A stretch of 64,000 nt of DNA from positions 1,922,001-1,986,000 of the forward strand of contig NC_012860.1 in the NCBI RefSeq assembly GCF_000026945.1. Reading direction: 5' to 3'. Position numbers and translations under genes: made by a program. Under the pieces are notes generated by a model. That model did not search any database and was not told the DNA's origin. It worked only from the letters and a program-made list of their open reading frames with translations. Positions 39,996 to 49,346 of the stretch are shown here, piece after piece; the stretch's first letter is position 1, and each line of letters begins with the position of its first letter. Source of the DNA: Candida dubliniensis CD36 (lineage: Eukaryota > Ascomycota > Pichiomycetes > Serinales > Debaryomycetaceae).

Positions 39996-40574
39996 CTAAG
40001 GTATCTCTTCCCTTGCTGGTTTGCTTTCTGAGTCTGTGTTTTGTAACAAAGTATTTGCTGCAGATTTAAATTTTGCTAAATTGCCCTCTTTGGTAATTAT
40101 CCAACTCAATGATTTTTCAATACTAGAAATATATTGTTAGTCCGTGGAAAAAACGAAGAGTGGCCACAATTGATTTTAACTTACCGAGCTTTAGCCCTTT
40201 CTTGATCAAGTTTTTCATAACATTCAAATAGCATTTTTCGTTGCTTATTAAGAAAACAGATAAGTGTTAGTAATGGATTGTTCTACACAAACGGGAAAAG
40301 TAAATGGACTTACTTGTACTAGTTCTTCAATCTGTTCTTTTAATTCACTAGTTTCTGTAGTATACTTTGCAAATACATCTTCAAAACATTCTGCCAATTG
40401 CCGCCAATTAAGCTTTTTGCTTGAGTTGTTTCCCATAAACTGTTGACAATCTTTAAGTATTTCATCTTGAGTGCTTCTTTCATCTGGACTAATAATCTTC
40501 TCTTGGTGCAAATACTCAAAAATTGATGCTAGTGTTTCTGGTTTATTGTCTGGTACCGTGTTATCATTAGACAT
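39996..40574 (-). CDS. Unrecognised coiled-coil protein, three exons
   Basis: Exons on the minus strand: 40574-40314, 40243-40185 and 40122-39996, 148 residues. Both donors are GTAAGT. Intron 1 (40313-40244) has a perfect TACTAAC and an unusual AAG acceptor. Intron 2 (40184-40123) has GACTAAC and TTCTAG. Phases agree (87 codons; 19 codons plus two bases; CG|T) and the joined frame stops at TAG 39998-39996. Exon 1 has a charged helical region (LNWRQLAECFEDVFAKY, ELKEQIEELVQ) that continues in exons 2-3 as QRKMLFECYEKLDQERAKAR, one long coiled coil. I do not recognise the family; a small subunit of a nuclear or kinetochore complex is conceivable. The first exon alone reads on into the intron as a 108-residue frame. 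Confidence 0.75.
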
Positions 40575-40744
40575 TTGAAAGTGGTTGGTGTGGGCTTTTA
40601 GATGAACTGGCTAGAAATATCTGGGTTGCAAAAAGAACTGGACACAGCAAATGAGTACACTTTAACAGAACACAAAAAAAAGTTAAAAAAACCGCAAACC
40701 TCGCCTTTCTTTTTACAGATGCATATCAATTTAGCCATCGAGTT

Positions 40745-41845
40745 ATGAGTTCCGAAATTAACAAGCTTTCCAATTTGGTGTCAAATCACTTGAAGATTGT
40801 TGATAAGAAAATCACGGGAAATGAACAATTTCATTGGAATAGACTCAAAAGAACTCCTCAAATACTAAAACAAAAAATAAAGTTTGCTGCCGGCTCTTAC
40901 ACTGTTGATCAAACGTTTAATGAATTGGACGAGGAGCTTATTGCAATTGAAGCTTCTATCAAAAAGTTGCTGAAGTACGCAAAGGTATTTGGTGAAAGTA
41001 TGAATCAAATATTGTCCAACTCAGTGGGCTCAGCAGAAAGTTTTCAGAACTTAATTGATCCTTACACCAATTTGAAAAACGACAGTCAAATCTTAGACGA
41101 TGCGTATACAGCTTGGTCCAAAATTACCAAATATAAGCATAAAGTTAAAGATATTTTTGTTGAAACTGAAATTGACCATTTGGTATCGTCTGTTGAAAAA
41201 AAATTACTGGAAATATGTAAAATTTACAATGCTGTCTTCAAAAAGATTGAATTGCGGAAAACCGCATTGTTGGATTACGATAAAGTTTACAACGACCATG
41301 AATCATTATTGCTAAAACAGGAGCAAAGTGAACTCACATTGAAACAAAACAACCAACTTTATTCTTTAGAAAGAAAACTTGAAGACACCAAAACAAGATA
41401 TACAAGGATAAATTCATTATTGGTGAGAGAACTACCACTTTTGATATGTTTCACCCAAGAAGCAATGGGATATGTTCAAGCTCATATTTACTACGTCCAT
41501 TTAACTTTCTGCTATCAAGTTTCTGAAAGAATCAAAGAACACGACTTAATTGAAAATGATGTGAACAAAATTGTTAGCGATTTTTTGCTCAAGAATGATC
41601 CCATTGTTAAAGAAATAGAAACATCCATATTGGCTCCACATCAAATAGACTCAAACAATGATTATGCTAAAATTAACGAATCATACTGCTATGCGTTACA
41701 TGATTTTGCTGGAGAAGAAGAGTCAGACTTGCGGTTTTCCAAAGGAGACAAAATCAAGATTCTTGTGGGGAATGGAACCTGGTGGGAAGGTCAGTTACAT
41801 GGAAAAATAGGACAATTTCCTTCCAACTATGTCCAATTAGTCTAA
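40745..41845 (+). CDS. BAR-SH3 membrane-curvature protein, Rvs167 family
   Basis: 366 residues. BAR proteins of this family act at endocytic sites with Rvs161-type partners and actin regulators. The BAR domain is about 10-240: GNEQFHWNRLKRTPQILKQK, then long helices with LSLERKLEDTKTRY-like heptads and FTQEAMGYVQAHIYYVHLTF. The SH3 domain is the last ~58 residues (YALHDFAGEEESDLRFSKGD, NGTWWEGQL, GQFPSNYVQL), with the ALYDY-like, WW and P-x-NY ligand-binding residues. The Gly/Pro/Ala linker of S. cerevisiae Rvs167 is absent, so this is a short paralogue such as the Rvs167-2 or Rvs167-3 type. It shares a 170-bp divergent promoter with the three-exon gene. Confidence 0.85.
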   Translation: MSSEINKLSNLVSNHLKIVDKKITGNEQFHWNRLKRTPQILKQKIKFAAGSYTVDQTFNELDEELIAIEASIKKLLKYAKVFGESMNQILSNSVGSAESFQNLIDPYTNLKNDSQILDDAYTAWSKITKYKHKVKDIFVETEIDHLVSSVEKKLLEICKIYNAVFKKIELRKTALLDYDKVYNDHESLLLKQEQSELTLKQNNQLYSLERKLEDTKTRYTRINSLLVRELPLLICFTQEAMGYVQAHIYYVHLTFCYQVSERIKEHDLIENDVNKIVSDFLLKNDPIVKEIETSILAPHQIDSNNDYAKINESYCYALHDFAGEEESDLRFSKGDKIKILVGNGTWWEGQLHGKIGQFPSNYVQLV

Positions 41846-41971
41846 CAAAACAAGTATATCCCACCTCTGTCCACTTTTCACTTCTATCAAAATCACCAAG
41901 TACTAAAACAATACTGCTAAAGTAAAGAAGATAGAATGAATATGTATATATTGTTTTACTTTTAACTATCC

Positions 41972-44041
41972 CTATTTCTTTCGAATGCTTGATCGTATCC
42001 AGCTTCTGGCGATTGAATCTTTCAACCTTTTCCCGTTTTCAGGAGACCATTTCCCCATAGCCCAATAATGTTGTAAACTATCAAAGATCGGAGCAATCCG
42101 GGAATTCAATAGTCTAAACAGAACCCCCTGGCCCAATGAGTATTCCCTTGGTAATGTTTCTGCTATCTCCAACGTAATACTTTTTATCCCCTTTTCTTCC
42201 AATAATTTATCTAGCTTTTGGTTTCCCTCTGTGGCCAAATCGTCTACATTTTTTGCTTTGTTGTTGCTCTCTACAGTTGGTGACTCCCATGGTCTCATAG
42301 TATGATCTAGTGGCACCCAACGATCATCAAGTCTCCAACTTTCAGAGGCAACCATTTCCTTGACTCTAGATACTGCTCGTTTGAATGCAAACTTTTCATC
42401 GTCACCTGTAAAAGCTCTGGTATTCACATATTCATTGTTTATATTCTCTTTCTGCACAGTTTTGAAATCATCAAATGATTTAGTATACGATTGATCGTAA
42501 GTAGATATATTGGGACGGTATGGGTTATTCATATCTATTGAAGTACGAGCAAACATTTCCTCATCTTGAACCTCCATGATATTCTCGTTGCCACTTTTGT
42601 GTTGCACACTTTTCACATAATCCATCAATTCCTTATTATCCGAATGCAAAACATCAGGGAAGAAAAGATAATCTATATCAATATCACTTCTCATAAAAAA
42701 CTGACACCGAGACTCATAAATTGCATCTAAAAGAGTGATGAATCTTCGTGCATCGTTTTTCATTTTCGTTGTCATCACTGGAACATTATCCAATACAATA
42801 CATTTGAATGTAGATGCAATAGTTATGTAATCGGAGGATGAATATAACCCCTGACATATGTCCTTAAAATCCAAATAGCATACACTGTGGTTGTTAAATG
42901 ACAAAGGTATATTAGTAACCCTACCATAAACTGTCACAGAAGATGGCCCGTCTCCTAAATCTTCTAAGGAAACTCTACTATCAAGTAAAGGTGAATCTGG
43001 TGGGATACCCAAGGCCTCAACTTTTAATAGTTTTAGCCAATGTTTATCATTTTCCGGATTATCTTTTTTAGTCACCAAATACAGAATTTTCGAAGATTCA
43101 TTAGCAAAATAAGTGCGGTAATCCTTTTCGGATTTCATATCGATTGATTGACATCTCATATTCAATATTCCCACAAAATCCTTAAATTTGCGCTTACTGA
43201 AATCGGTTGAATACAATTCTTCTGGTAACTTATTTGATGTTGCCACCAAAACACCTCCTAATTTGAAGAAAAACGTAAACAATATTTTTATAATATTAGC
43301 AGATGCAATATCGGGTAAAACAAACTCATCCAACATCAAAATAGAATTCTTTTGAACCATCTTCTGGGCAACTTCATATAGTAAAAACTCGTTCTCCATT
43401 GTATATTTTTGCAGACCAACTTGAAGCATTCGCTGTTGCTGAATTTTGTGCATTTCACTGAAAACCCACAAAATAAAGTTATTGTAGTGCCAACGCATCT
43501 TGGACTTATGAGGTAAAGATGCAGCAAAAATGTCCATTAACATGGATTTTCCACAACCAACTTCGCCATTAATCAACAATCCCTGGGGAGATGCAAAGTT
43601 CTGTAGTTCTTCTTCATCAGTAATGTATCTCACTAACTGCTTCCTTTTGAGTTCAGGATCTTGTTTAAACAATCTCATAGGAGAGAACTTATTGTTGCGA
43701 TCAGTCTGCTTGGCTTGGTTTACTTCTATTTGTCGCAAGATAAGGCTCAACTGTATTTGTAATTCTTCTGGTGGGGTATAATCAAGAACTCGATGATACA
43801 ATTTTTGAAACTCTTTCATTACCCGTAATTGTGATTCATCCTTTTCTAAGATCCCCTGTTGAATGTAACCAAGATAAATTAGGTAAGGATCAGTTATTGT
43901 CAAACTGCTGGTGGTGCTTTCTGATTTTTGAGTAACACGCGGCACTCTCCCTTCAACTCCTTGTACGCCTCCAGACACAGTGCAATAAAACTTCCATTGT
44001 GTATTTATTCTGATAACAGTTTTAGCAACGACCCTGATCAT
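41972..44041 (-). CDS. AFG1: AFG1/LACE1-type mitochondrial AAA ATPase with long C-terminal tail
   Basis: 689 residues. AFG1 proteins are inner-membrane-associated ATPases that help degrade cytochrome oxidase subunits. A basic N-terminus (MIRVVAKTVIRINTQWKFYC) suits import. The family helix with YHRVLDYTPPEEL precedes Walker A GEVGCGKS (159-166) and Walker B ILMLDEF (234-240). LVATSNKLPEELY and MRCQSIDMKSEKDYR follow. The distal signature is the GRVTNIPLSF ... YLDFKDICQGLYSSSDYITI ... VPVMTTKMKNDARRFITLLD set, and FAFKRAVSRVKEM (about 551-563) is the usual end. About 125 further residues follow (ETLPREYSLGQGVLFRLL; AMGKWSPENGKRLKD), making this about 180 residues longer than S. cerevisiae Afg1. 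Confidence 0.85.
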   Translation of the reverse strand: MIRVVAKTVIRINTQWKFYCTVSGGVQGVEGRVPRVTQKSESTTSSLTITDPYLIYLGYIQQGILEKDESQLRVMKEFQKLYHRVLDYTPPEELQIQLSLILRQIEVNQAKQTDRNNKFSPMRLFKQDPELKRKQLVRYITDEEELQNFASPQGLLINGEVGCGKSMLMDIFAASLPHKSKMRWHYNNFILWVFSEMHKIQQQRMLQVGLQKYTMENEFLLYEVAQKMVQKNSILMLDEFVLPDIASANIIKILFTFFFKLGGVLVATSNKLPEELYSTDFSKRKFKDFVGILNMRCQSIDMKSEKDYRTYFANESSKILYLVTKKDNPENDKHWLKLLKVEALGIPPDSPLLDSRVSLEDLGDGPSSVTVYGRVTNIPLSFNNHSVCYLDFKDICQGLYSSSDYITIASTFKCIVLDNVPVMTTKMKNDARRFITLLDAIYESRCQFFMRSDIDIDYLFFPDVLHSDNKELMDYVKSVQHKSGNENIMEVQDEEMFARTSIDMNNPYRPNISTYDQSYTKSFDDFKTVQKENINNEYVNTRAFTGDDEKFAFKRAVSRVKEMVASESWRLDDRWVPLDHTMRPWESPTVESNNKAKNVDDLATEGNQKLDKLLEEKGIKSITLEIAETLPREYSLGQGVLFRLLNSRIAPIFDSLQHYWAMGKWSPENGKRLKDSIARSWIRSSIRKK

Positions 44042-44292
44042 CCTTCAAACTACTAATGGTGATACAGAAAGAAAAAAAAAAAAAAAGAACATTATTGCTT
44101 GTCGATATAGTATGTAAATTGCGAAATCGGAAATAAATCTATATCTTTTATTTTTTTGAGACCGGCTGTTAGCATTTTCTCCACACCAATTCAGATCAAG
44201 TAAAAAAGGGCGAGACTAAACCCAGGGACCAACGAGAAGTACAGACAACTTTTAAGGTACAGAAATACTTTGAATGGACTCAAATTATAATA

Positions 44293-46515
44293 CTATTCTT
44301 TCCTATTTAATCCCATTTGTGCAAACTTTCGATCAAGAGAATTAGATAACCCATTCATTTCTTCATCACTTCTTCCGTATAATTCAAACCACCACTTAAG
44401 ATCAGCAAAATTGAAAAATATAACACCATCATTATCTTCAATTGCATCTTTTGCATACAGATTATTCAAGAATTCTGAGGGTCGAGAATTAAAATAGTCC
44501 CACACGGATACTGTACTATCTTGAACTTTGTAGACCTCATATAATTCCTTTTCTGAGTCGCACAAGAATGTACCATATTGGCACGAGTAATAATGATAAA
44601 ACAATCTTTTGAGGAAACGGCTGTTGAACTCAAATTGTGTTGGATTCTGACGATATATCTGGTACACGCAATCTAAAAATTGGTGAAATATGGGTGATTT
44701 CTCATTGCTACCATTGTAGATAGAAGCAGATGATGGATAACTGCTACCATCGGCTCCATCTTCTGGACTTGGTGACGACGAAAGACCGTTTTGAGCTGTG
44801 TTTTTTATTTCTCTTGCTGCTCTTGCTGCTCTCTGGAAAAATGAAGATACACTTGCTGCTGCTCCACTGCCAATACTTGTTACACTTTGCGAGTTATCAT
44901 TGGCCAGGGATTCACCGTACATCGAGCTTTCCAAAGACTGTCCAGAATTCGGTTCATTCTGATTAGTCTCATCTTGAACCAGGGTACTTTTAATCTCCTT
45001 CTTCATAATTGCACCAATACACCCACCGTGATCAGCTCTAGTGGCAAACTTGAATCCAAAACTAGTCCATTCTTTTTCAACAAGTATCATAAACCCTTTC
45101 AAAGTTCGATAGAAAGGATCAAGACAAAGTTGTGACAATGCTGATACTTGAGAAGTTCGATCCCAACCGTCCGAGCAATGAATAATTACATTTGTATTAT
45201 TCAAATGTATTGACTTGGTAATACGATCAACTGATTGTAAAATTATAGATAATCTGTTTAACCATTGTGTTTTTGTCAAAGCCTGTTGTAACAAAGCACT
45301 AGAAGCTGACAGTTTATCATAAGTAGCAGGATATCTATCTAAGTCATTCAATATTGCAGACAATTTATTAACTGCGTCTCTCATGACATGAATATTATCA
45401 ATGTTGCAAAAAATCTTGTCAATATGCCTTATACGTTGCGAAGAGTTAATTTCACGTTCTCCTTTATCTTTAGTGTTGTCCTTGGGGTTAAGATTCAGTC
45501 TTCCACGGTAATAATCAACATTTTCCGTACCTGCACCCAAGGCATGTTGTGCCATAGCATTTGTTACTGGCCTTAGGTCTACTAACAAGTTGCGTTGCGG
45601 TTGCTCACGTTGGAACTCATCGTCAACATTGTTACTGCTTCCACACGAATTATCAATTTTGTCCCTTCTCTCTCGTTCCTGACAAAGAAATATCTCTCCA
45701 ATCAATTTTTCATCCTGTATCGATCTATTCTGTATGTTGAGACCAACTAGAGGTTGAGCACATCTAGCTATAACGTTCCCATTGATGCCCGACTTATGCT
45801 TATAAACTATTGCCGGTATTCTCTGTTTAGATCTAAACTTACCTGCATGTTTCAATACATTATCGGATATAGTACTGGGCACTATTAATACCTTGGGATA
45901 ACTTGGAGAAAACTTGTACTCTGTATTAAGAGTAGTGACTCTCCAGTACTGACTGTTTGCTTGTACTAGTTCCAATCTTTTATACTCCTCAATGGGGTCG
46001 TAAAATTGCCAACCTTTGACATCTAAATTCTGTTCATGCATGTTTGGTTTGTAAGAATATGCATATAACTGTCTAATGTCATTTTCAGTCTTTGAGATGG
46101 TAATGAGCGAGCTCAACTTTGTGAACACCTCACTACATATTAAATCATTCATGAAATCAAATGAGTAATATGTGAAATCCTTGCATTGCAACCGAATATG
46201 TGACGCACTATAATGATCAAATCCTTTCATCACTATTTTGGGGGTATTATCCACCTGTGTCCCTGCATTTCTATTTTTTATAGTATTGCCGTTACTGTGA
46301 TTAATCCACGACGAGCCTCTAGCTTTTGAAATTTTCTCTATCATGGGATAACATATCCATATTTCTTTTGGATTAGTAGATGCCGATGCATTAGATGTGA
46401 AACTGAAAACCAAATGGAAGGAAGATAAAATAAGTATTCCTGGAATATGATATCCTCGTCTATTCAAAATGACATTTTCCACTTTGAAAACGTTTTCCAT
46501 CCTCCAAGTTGACAA
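44293..46515 (-). CDS. YMR1: Myotubularin-type PI3P phosphatase Ymr1
   Basis: 740 residues. Ymr1 removes the 3-phosphate from PI3P and PI(3,5)P2 on endosomes and vacuoles. An N-terminal PH-GRAM domain (about 1-145: RRGYHIPGILILSSFHLVFS) precedes the phosphatase domain (about 165-680). The catalytic C-x5-R loop is HCSDGWDRTSQ with Cys447 and Arg453. WRVTTLNTEYKFSPSYPKVL and LVDLRPVTNAMAQHALGAGT are family blocks, as are FGFKFATRADHGG and QYGTFLCDSEKE. An insert rich in Ser/Ala (about 545-620) is low complexity. The active site is intact. Confidence 0.93.
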   Translation of the reverse strand: MSTWRMENVFKVENVILNRRGYHIPGILILSSFHLVFSFTSNASASTNPKEIWICYPMIEKISKARGSSWINHSNGNTIKNRNAGTQVDNTPKIVMKGFDHYSASHIRLQCKDFTYYSFDFMNDLICSEVFTKLSSLITISKTENDIRQLYAYSYKPNMHEQNLDVKGWQFYDPIEEYKRLELVQANSQYWRVTTLNTEYKFSPSYPKVLIVPSTISDNVLKHAGKFRSKQRIPAIVYKHKSGINGNVIARCAQPLVGLNIQNRSIQDEKLIGEIFLCQERERRDKIDNSCGSSNNVDDEFQREQPQRNLLVDLRPVTNAMAQHALGAGTENVDYYRGRLNLNPKDNTKDKGEREINSSQRIRHIDKIFCNIDNIHVMRDAVNKLSAILNDLDRYPATYDKLSASSALLQQALTKTQWLNRLSIILQSVDRITKSIHLNNTNVIIHCSDGWDRTSQVSALSQLCLDPFYRTLKGFMILVEKEWTSFGFKFATRADHGGCIGAIMKKEIKSTLVQDETNQNEPNSGQSLESSMYGESLANDNSQSVTSIGSGAAASVSSFFQRAARAAREIKNTAQNGLSSSPSPEDGADGSSYPSSASIYNGSNEKSPIFHQFLDCVYQIYRQNPTQFEFNSRFLKRLFYHYYSCQYGTFLCDSEKELYEVYKVQDSTVSVWDYFNSRPSEFLNNLYAKDAIEDNDGVIFFNFADLKWWFELYGRSDEEMNGLSNSLDRKFAQMGLNRKE

Positions 46516-46986
46516 ATTGATTATTGAGTATTTGCTAAAGGAACAAAAACCAATTAATCCAATCGATAATGTATATAAAAAAAAAAAGAAAAAAATCTAA
46601 AGGGAAATAAAATATAATATTCCAAATGTAAATATGTTTCAATTCAATCCTAAAAGAGGTCTCTATAGTCAAACTATTGGTTTAAATGTCAAAGATTACC
46701 TGTGATATATATTTGAGTGAGTGTGTGTGTGTGTGGAGTGTGCAATGTCTTTGCTTTCACCGAAATTGTTGTGAAGAACGAATATTATCAGCGCGGGAAA
46801 AAAGTACTGGTGATCTTACATACCGGATTTTGATACTAGAATGATTCAACCATGGGATATTGCACAATGTGACTATGGTAAACAAAACAATGATCATATA
46901 ATTGAATCAGAGTTATCATTGTACTCTTGGTGTATGTTGATTCCTATGAGAAGCATCGACCTTTATCTAGACATACTACATAGACT
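46516..46986. other. Intergenic: YMR1 promoter and JIP5 3' flank
   Basis: About 470 bases. A (GT)n microsatellite sits at about 46715-46736. A GCGCGGGAAAAA stretch (46791-46802) resembles an E2F/MBF-type site but lies 275 bases from YMR1. The short open frame at 46841-47086 overlaps JIP5 antisense and is not supported. Confidence 0.5.
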
Positions 46987-48621
46987 CTACAAACCTTCAA
47001 ATTTCTTGATACCATGTTCATGCTTTTGCATATTACGAAGCTGTTTCGTGGTCAACTTTTTCTCCTTAACTTTTTGTTTCTTTTGAGAAGGTTCAACGAG
47101 TTCTTCCTCTACTTCTTCTGGTTGTGAGTCTTTACTCGTTTTTGTTAATTTGTTAATGTCAATTGTTTTTCTTTTGGGTTTGGATATAAGTTGGGAAATG
47201 TCATCTCGTTTCTTGCGTAATTGTTGACCTTCTTCAACGGCTAAATCTTCCTTATCAAAATCGTTATCTAGGTTTGAGCCAGACTCTTCTTCTGAAGAGC
47301 TTATATCACTCCAGGAATCTTCGCTAGATACGCTCCCAGAATCGACTTCATCATTATTGTTATCATCAACGTCGTCATTATCGTCATCATTCTCTTCATT
47401 TTGGTCCTCGTCTTCTGCATTGGACCAAATTTTTAATGTGTCCATACCAGCACTAACCAATCTATAATCAAAATCAATATCCAAAATTCCCACTTCATCA
47501 ACTGCACCGTGTTTACCTTTGGACAATGAATGCAAACGAGTCTCGACAACTCTACCTCTTTTATAATTGATCCTATGCAATAATCCTTCACTGTCACCAC
47601 ACCAAACTGAGTTTGCCATATCCTCGTTATCTGTATTCATTGTTGAAATGATTGTATCAATAGATGCGGATTTATTAACTTTTACACGAGATAATTGATC
47701 CATGAGTTTATTCTTTGAATTCTTCCATATAGTAATCAAACCTTCACCATGAGAAACTAAGACAGTATCATTTGATTGAGAGACTTCATCACTAGGGAAA
47801 CACATTGCTAGCAATTCATCTTCTTGGTCATCAGATTGGGTTATTATACCCTTTCTAATATCGATGTGTGATAATGTGGTTGATCCCAATGTGAGATAAT
47901 GATATGCAGACACTGCAGGCATGGCTAAAATGTGATTTATAGAGTCGTCATGGGCATTTTCAACTTTGAATTTTAATTTATTGGAGTTTAAATTGGCACT
48001 ATCATAAACGAGCACATGCCCATCCTCTGTTCCTGATAATAAAAATGGATGGGTTGCTGAATGACATAATTTAGTTAATAAATCTTTTTTGTTTGAGTAA
48101 TCGGACAGAACATCAACTTTCCCCACAACTTTCCCTGTTTCAGTTGATGCCTTTTTAATAATATTATCAGTTCCACAAGTATAAATGAAATCTCCCACAG
48201 AATTTTCCAATGGCTCAAAAATGGCATGTCGACACGATCCCTTGTGACGTTTTGTTTTCCAATTAGTTTTAATGAGATCCCCATCAGTTGGGATTTCAGT
48301 GTTGTCTTGAATTATGGTCCACCATTTCTTTTTCAGTTGAGAAACTGATTTATTGATGTGTGGGATTTTACCTTGAGTATACGCTTGTTTTTCCAATGTA
48401 TCATATTCTTCTCTTTTGGATTGGGTCAATTCTTCTAGTTTATCAGCATCATAAGAATTACAGTAGACATGACCTGTAGCTAAACCTGATAATAGAATTG
48501 GTTTTGTGGGATGAGATGCCGCAGTAAATAAAGGATCATTGTAATTGATTTCCAAAATTGGTGACACTGACGACTCCAATGTTTGTGCGGCATTAGAGGA
48601 ATTCGATTTCTTTTTACCCAT
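46987..48621 (-). CDS. JIP5: WD-repeat ribosome-biogenesis protein Jip5
   Basis: 544 residues. Jip5 is a nucleolar WD40 protein implicated in 60S subunit production. The start MGKKKSN and the first repeat [20 protein letters not shown] then [20 protein letters not shown] are characteristic. Five to six more repeats follow to about residue 405 ([60 protein letters not shown]). An acidic Asp/Asn/Glu tract (about 405-460) and a Lys-rich tail with [20 protein letters not shown] complete the usual layout. It is divergent from HEM14 across 725 bp. Confidence 0.9.
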   Translation of the reverse strand: MGKKKSNSSNAAQTLESSVSPILEINYNDPLFTAASHPTKPILLSGLATGHVYCNSYDADKLEELTQSKREEYDTLEKQAYTQGKIPHINKSVSQLKKKWWTIIQDNTEIPTDGDLIKTNWKTKRHKGSCRHAIFEPLENSVGDFIYTCGTDNIIKKASTETGKVVGKVDVLSDYSNKKDLLTKLCHSATHPFLLSGTEDGHVLVYDSANLNSNKLKFKVENAHDDSINHILAMPAVSAYHYLTLGSTTLSHIDIRKGIITQSDDQEDELLAMCFPSDEVSQSNDTVLVSHGEGLITIWKNSKNKLMDQLSRVKVNKSASIDTIISTMNTDNEDMANSVWCGDSEGLLHRINYKRGRVVETRLHSLSKGKHGAVDEVGILDIDFDYRLVSAGMDTLKIWSNAEDEDQNEENDDDNDDVDDNNNDEVDSGSVSSEDSWSDISSSEEESGSNLDNDFDKEDLAVEEGQQLRKKRDDISQLISKPKRKTIDINKLTKTSKDSQPEEVEEELVEPSQKKQKVKEKKLTTKQLRNMQKHEHGIKKFEGL

Positions 48622-49346
48622 AGCTATATGATTGGGTTCAATGGAATGACTGGGTAAAGTATGATTACTGGTGCTGGTACACTTGAACTTTTTTTTGGAT
48701 CCTTTTTTTTTCTTTTATTGACGCTTGCGATGAGCATTAATTACTTTGCATGGAAATCAACCACTAGAAGAGCTACCAATACACAAACTACGACAGTGTC
48801 ATATAATAAGACTACATTTATGAATAAACAAACTTGGAATAAAAGTAACCTCGTCATGATACATACTGGAAAGAGTTGCTAATTTAATAGGAAACGTGAG
48901 CTACTCTAATGTTAGCACCTCCAATTCTATTTTAAAACTCAATTCAACTACTTCAATTGATCAGAAACTCAGGGTTTACAAATTACCTGACAAACTTGGT
49001 TCATAATTTGCCTCAATATTATATTGATAACTTCTGCTGTATATGTAAAGCTGAATGTGTAAGTCAAAATAGTTAGAGCAAAACACAAAAACTAAACGAT
49101 CTCCTCAGGAACGATAATGATTGAAAAATGTAAAAACCAAATCATAACAAAACATCAGGACATTTTTTTTTTTTTTTTTTCAACTCTCTCAAGAGTCCAA
49201 TCAGACGACGTTGATTTGCAATCTACATTTTTGTTGGGGATTTCTTTTCCAATCTAGATTTATATAAATTGTCCTATATATCCCATACTACTTATCTTCC
49301 TTTTTTTTATTATTATACTCTCCATTCGTGATATTTCAAACAAGTT
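48622..49346. other. Intergenic: divergent JIP5/HEM14 promoters
   Basis: 725 bases with T tracts (48709-48719, 49165-49180). The 73-codon open frame 48661-48882 has no family likeness and poor composition. I see no HAP (CCAAT) site in a convincing position, although CCAAT occurs at 49197-49201, about 145 bases upstream of HEM14. Confidence 0.5.

Noticed and set aside
46841..47086. 81-codon plus-strand frame
   Set aside because: Overlaps the JIP5 3' end antisense and lacks any protein-like feature.
48661..48882. 73-codon frame in the JIP5/HEM14 spacer
   Set aside because: Begins in the JIP5 5' leader, is not similar to any family and has poor codon bias.
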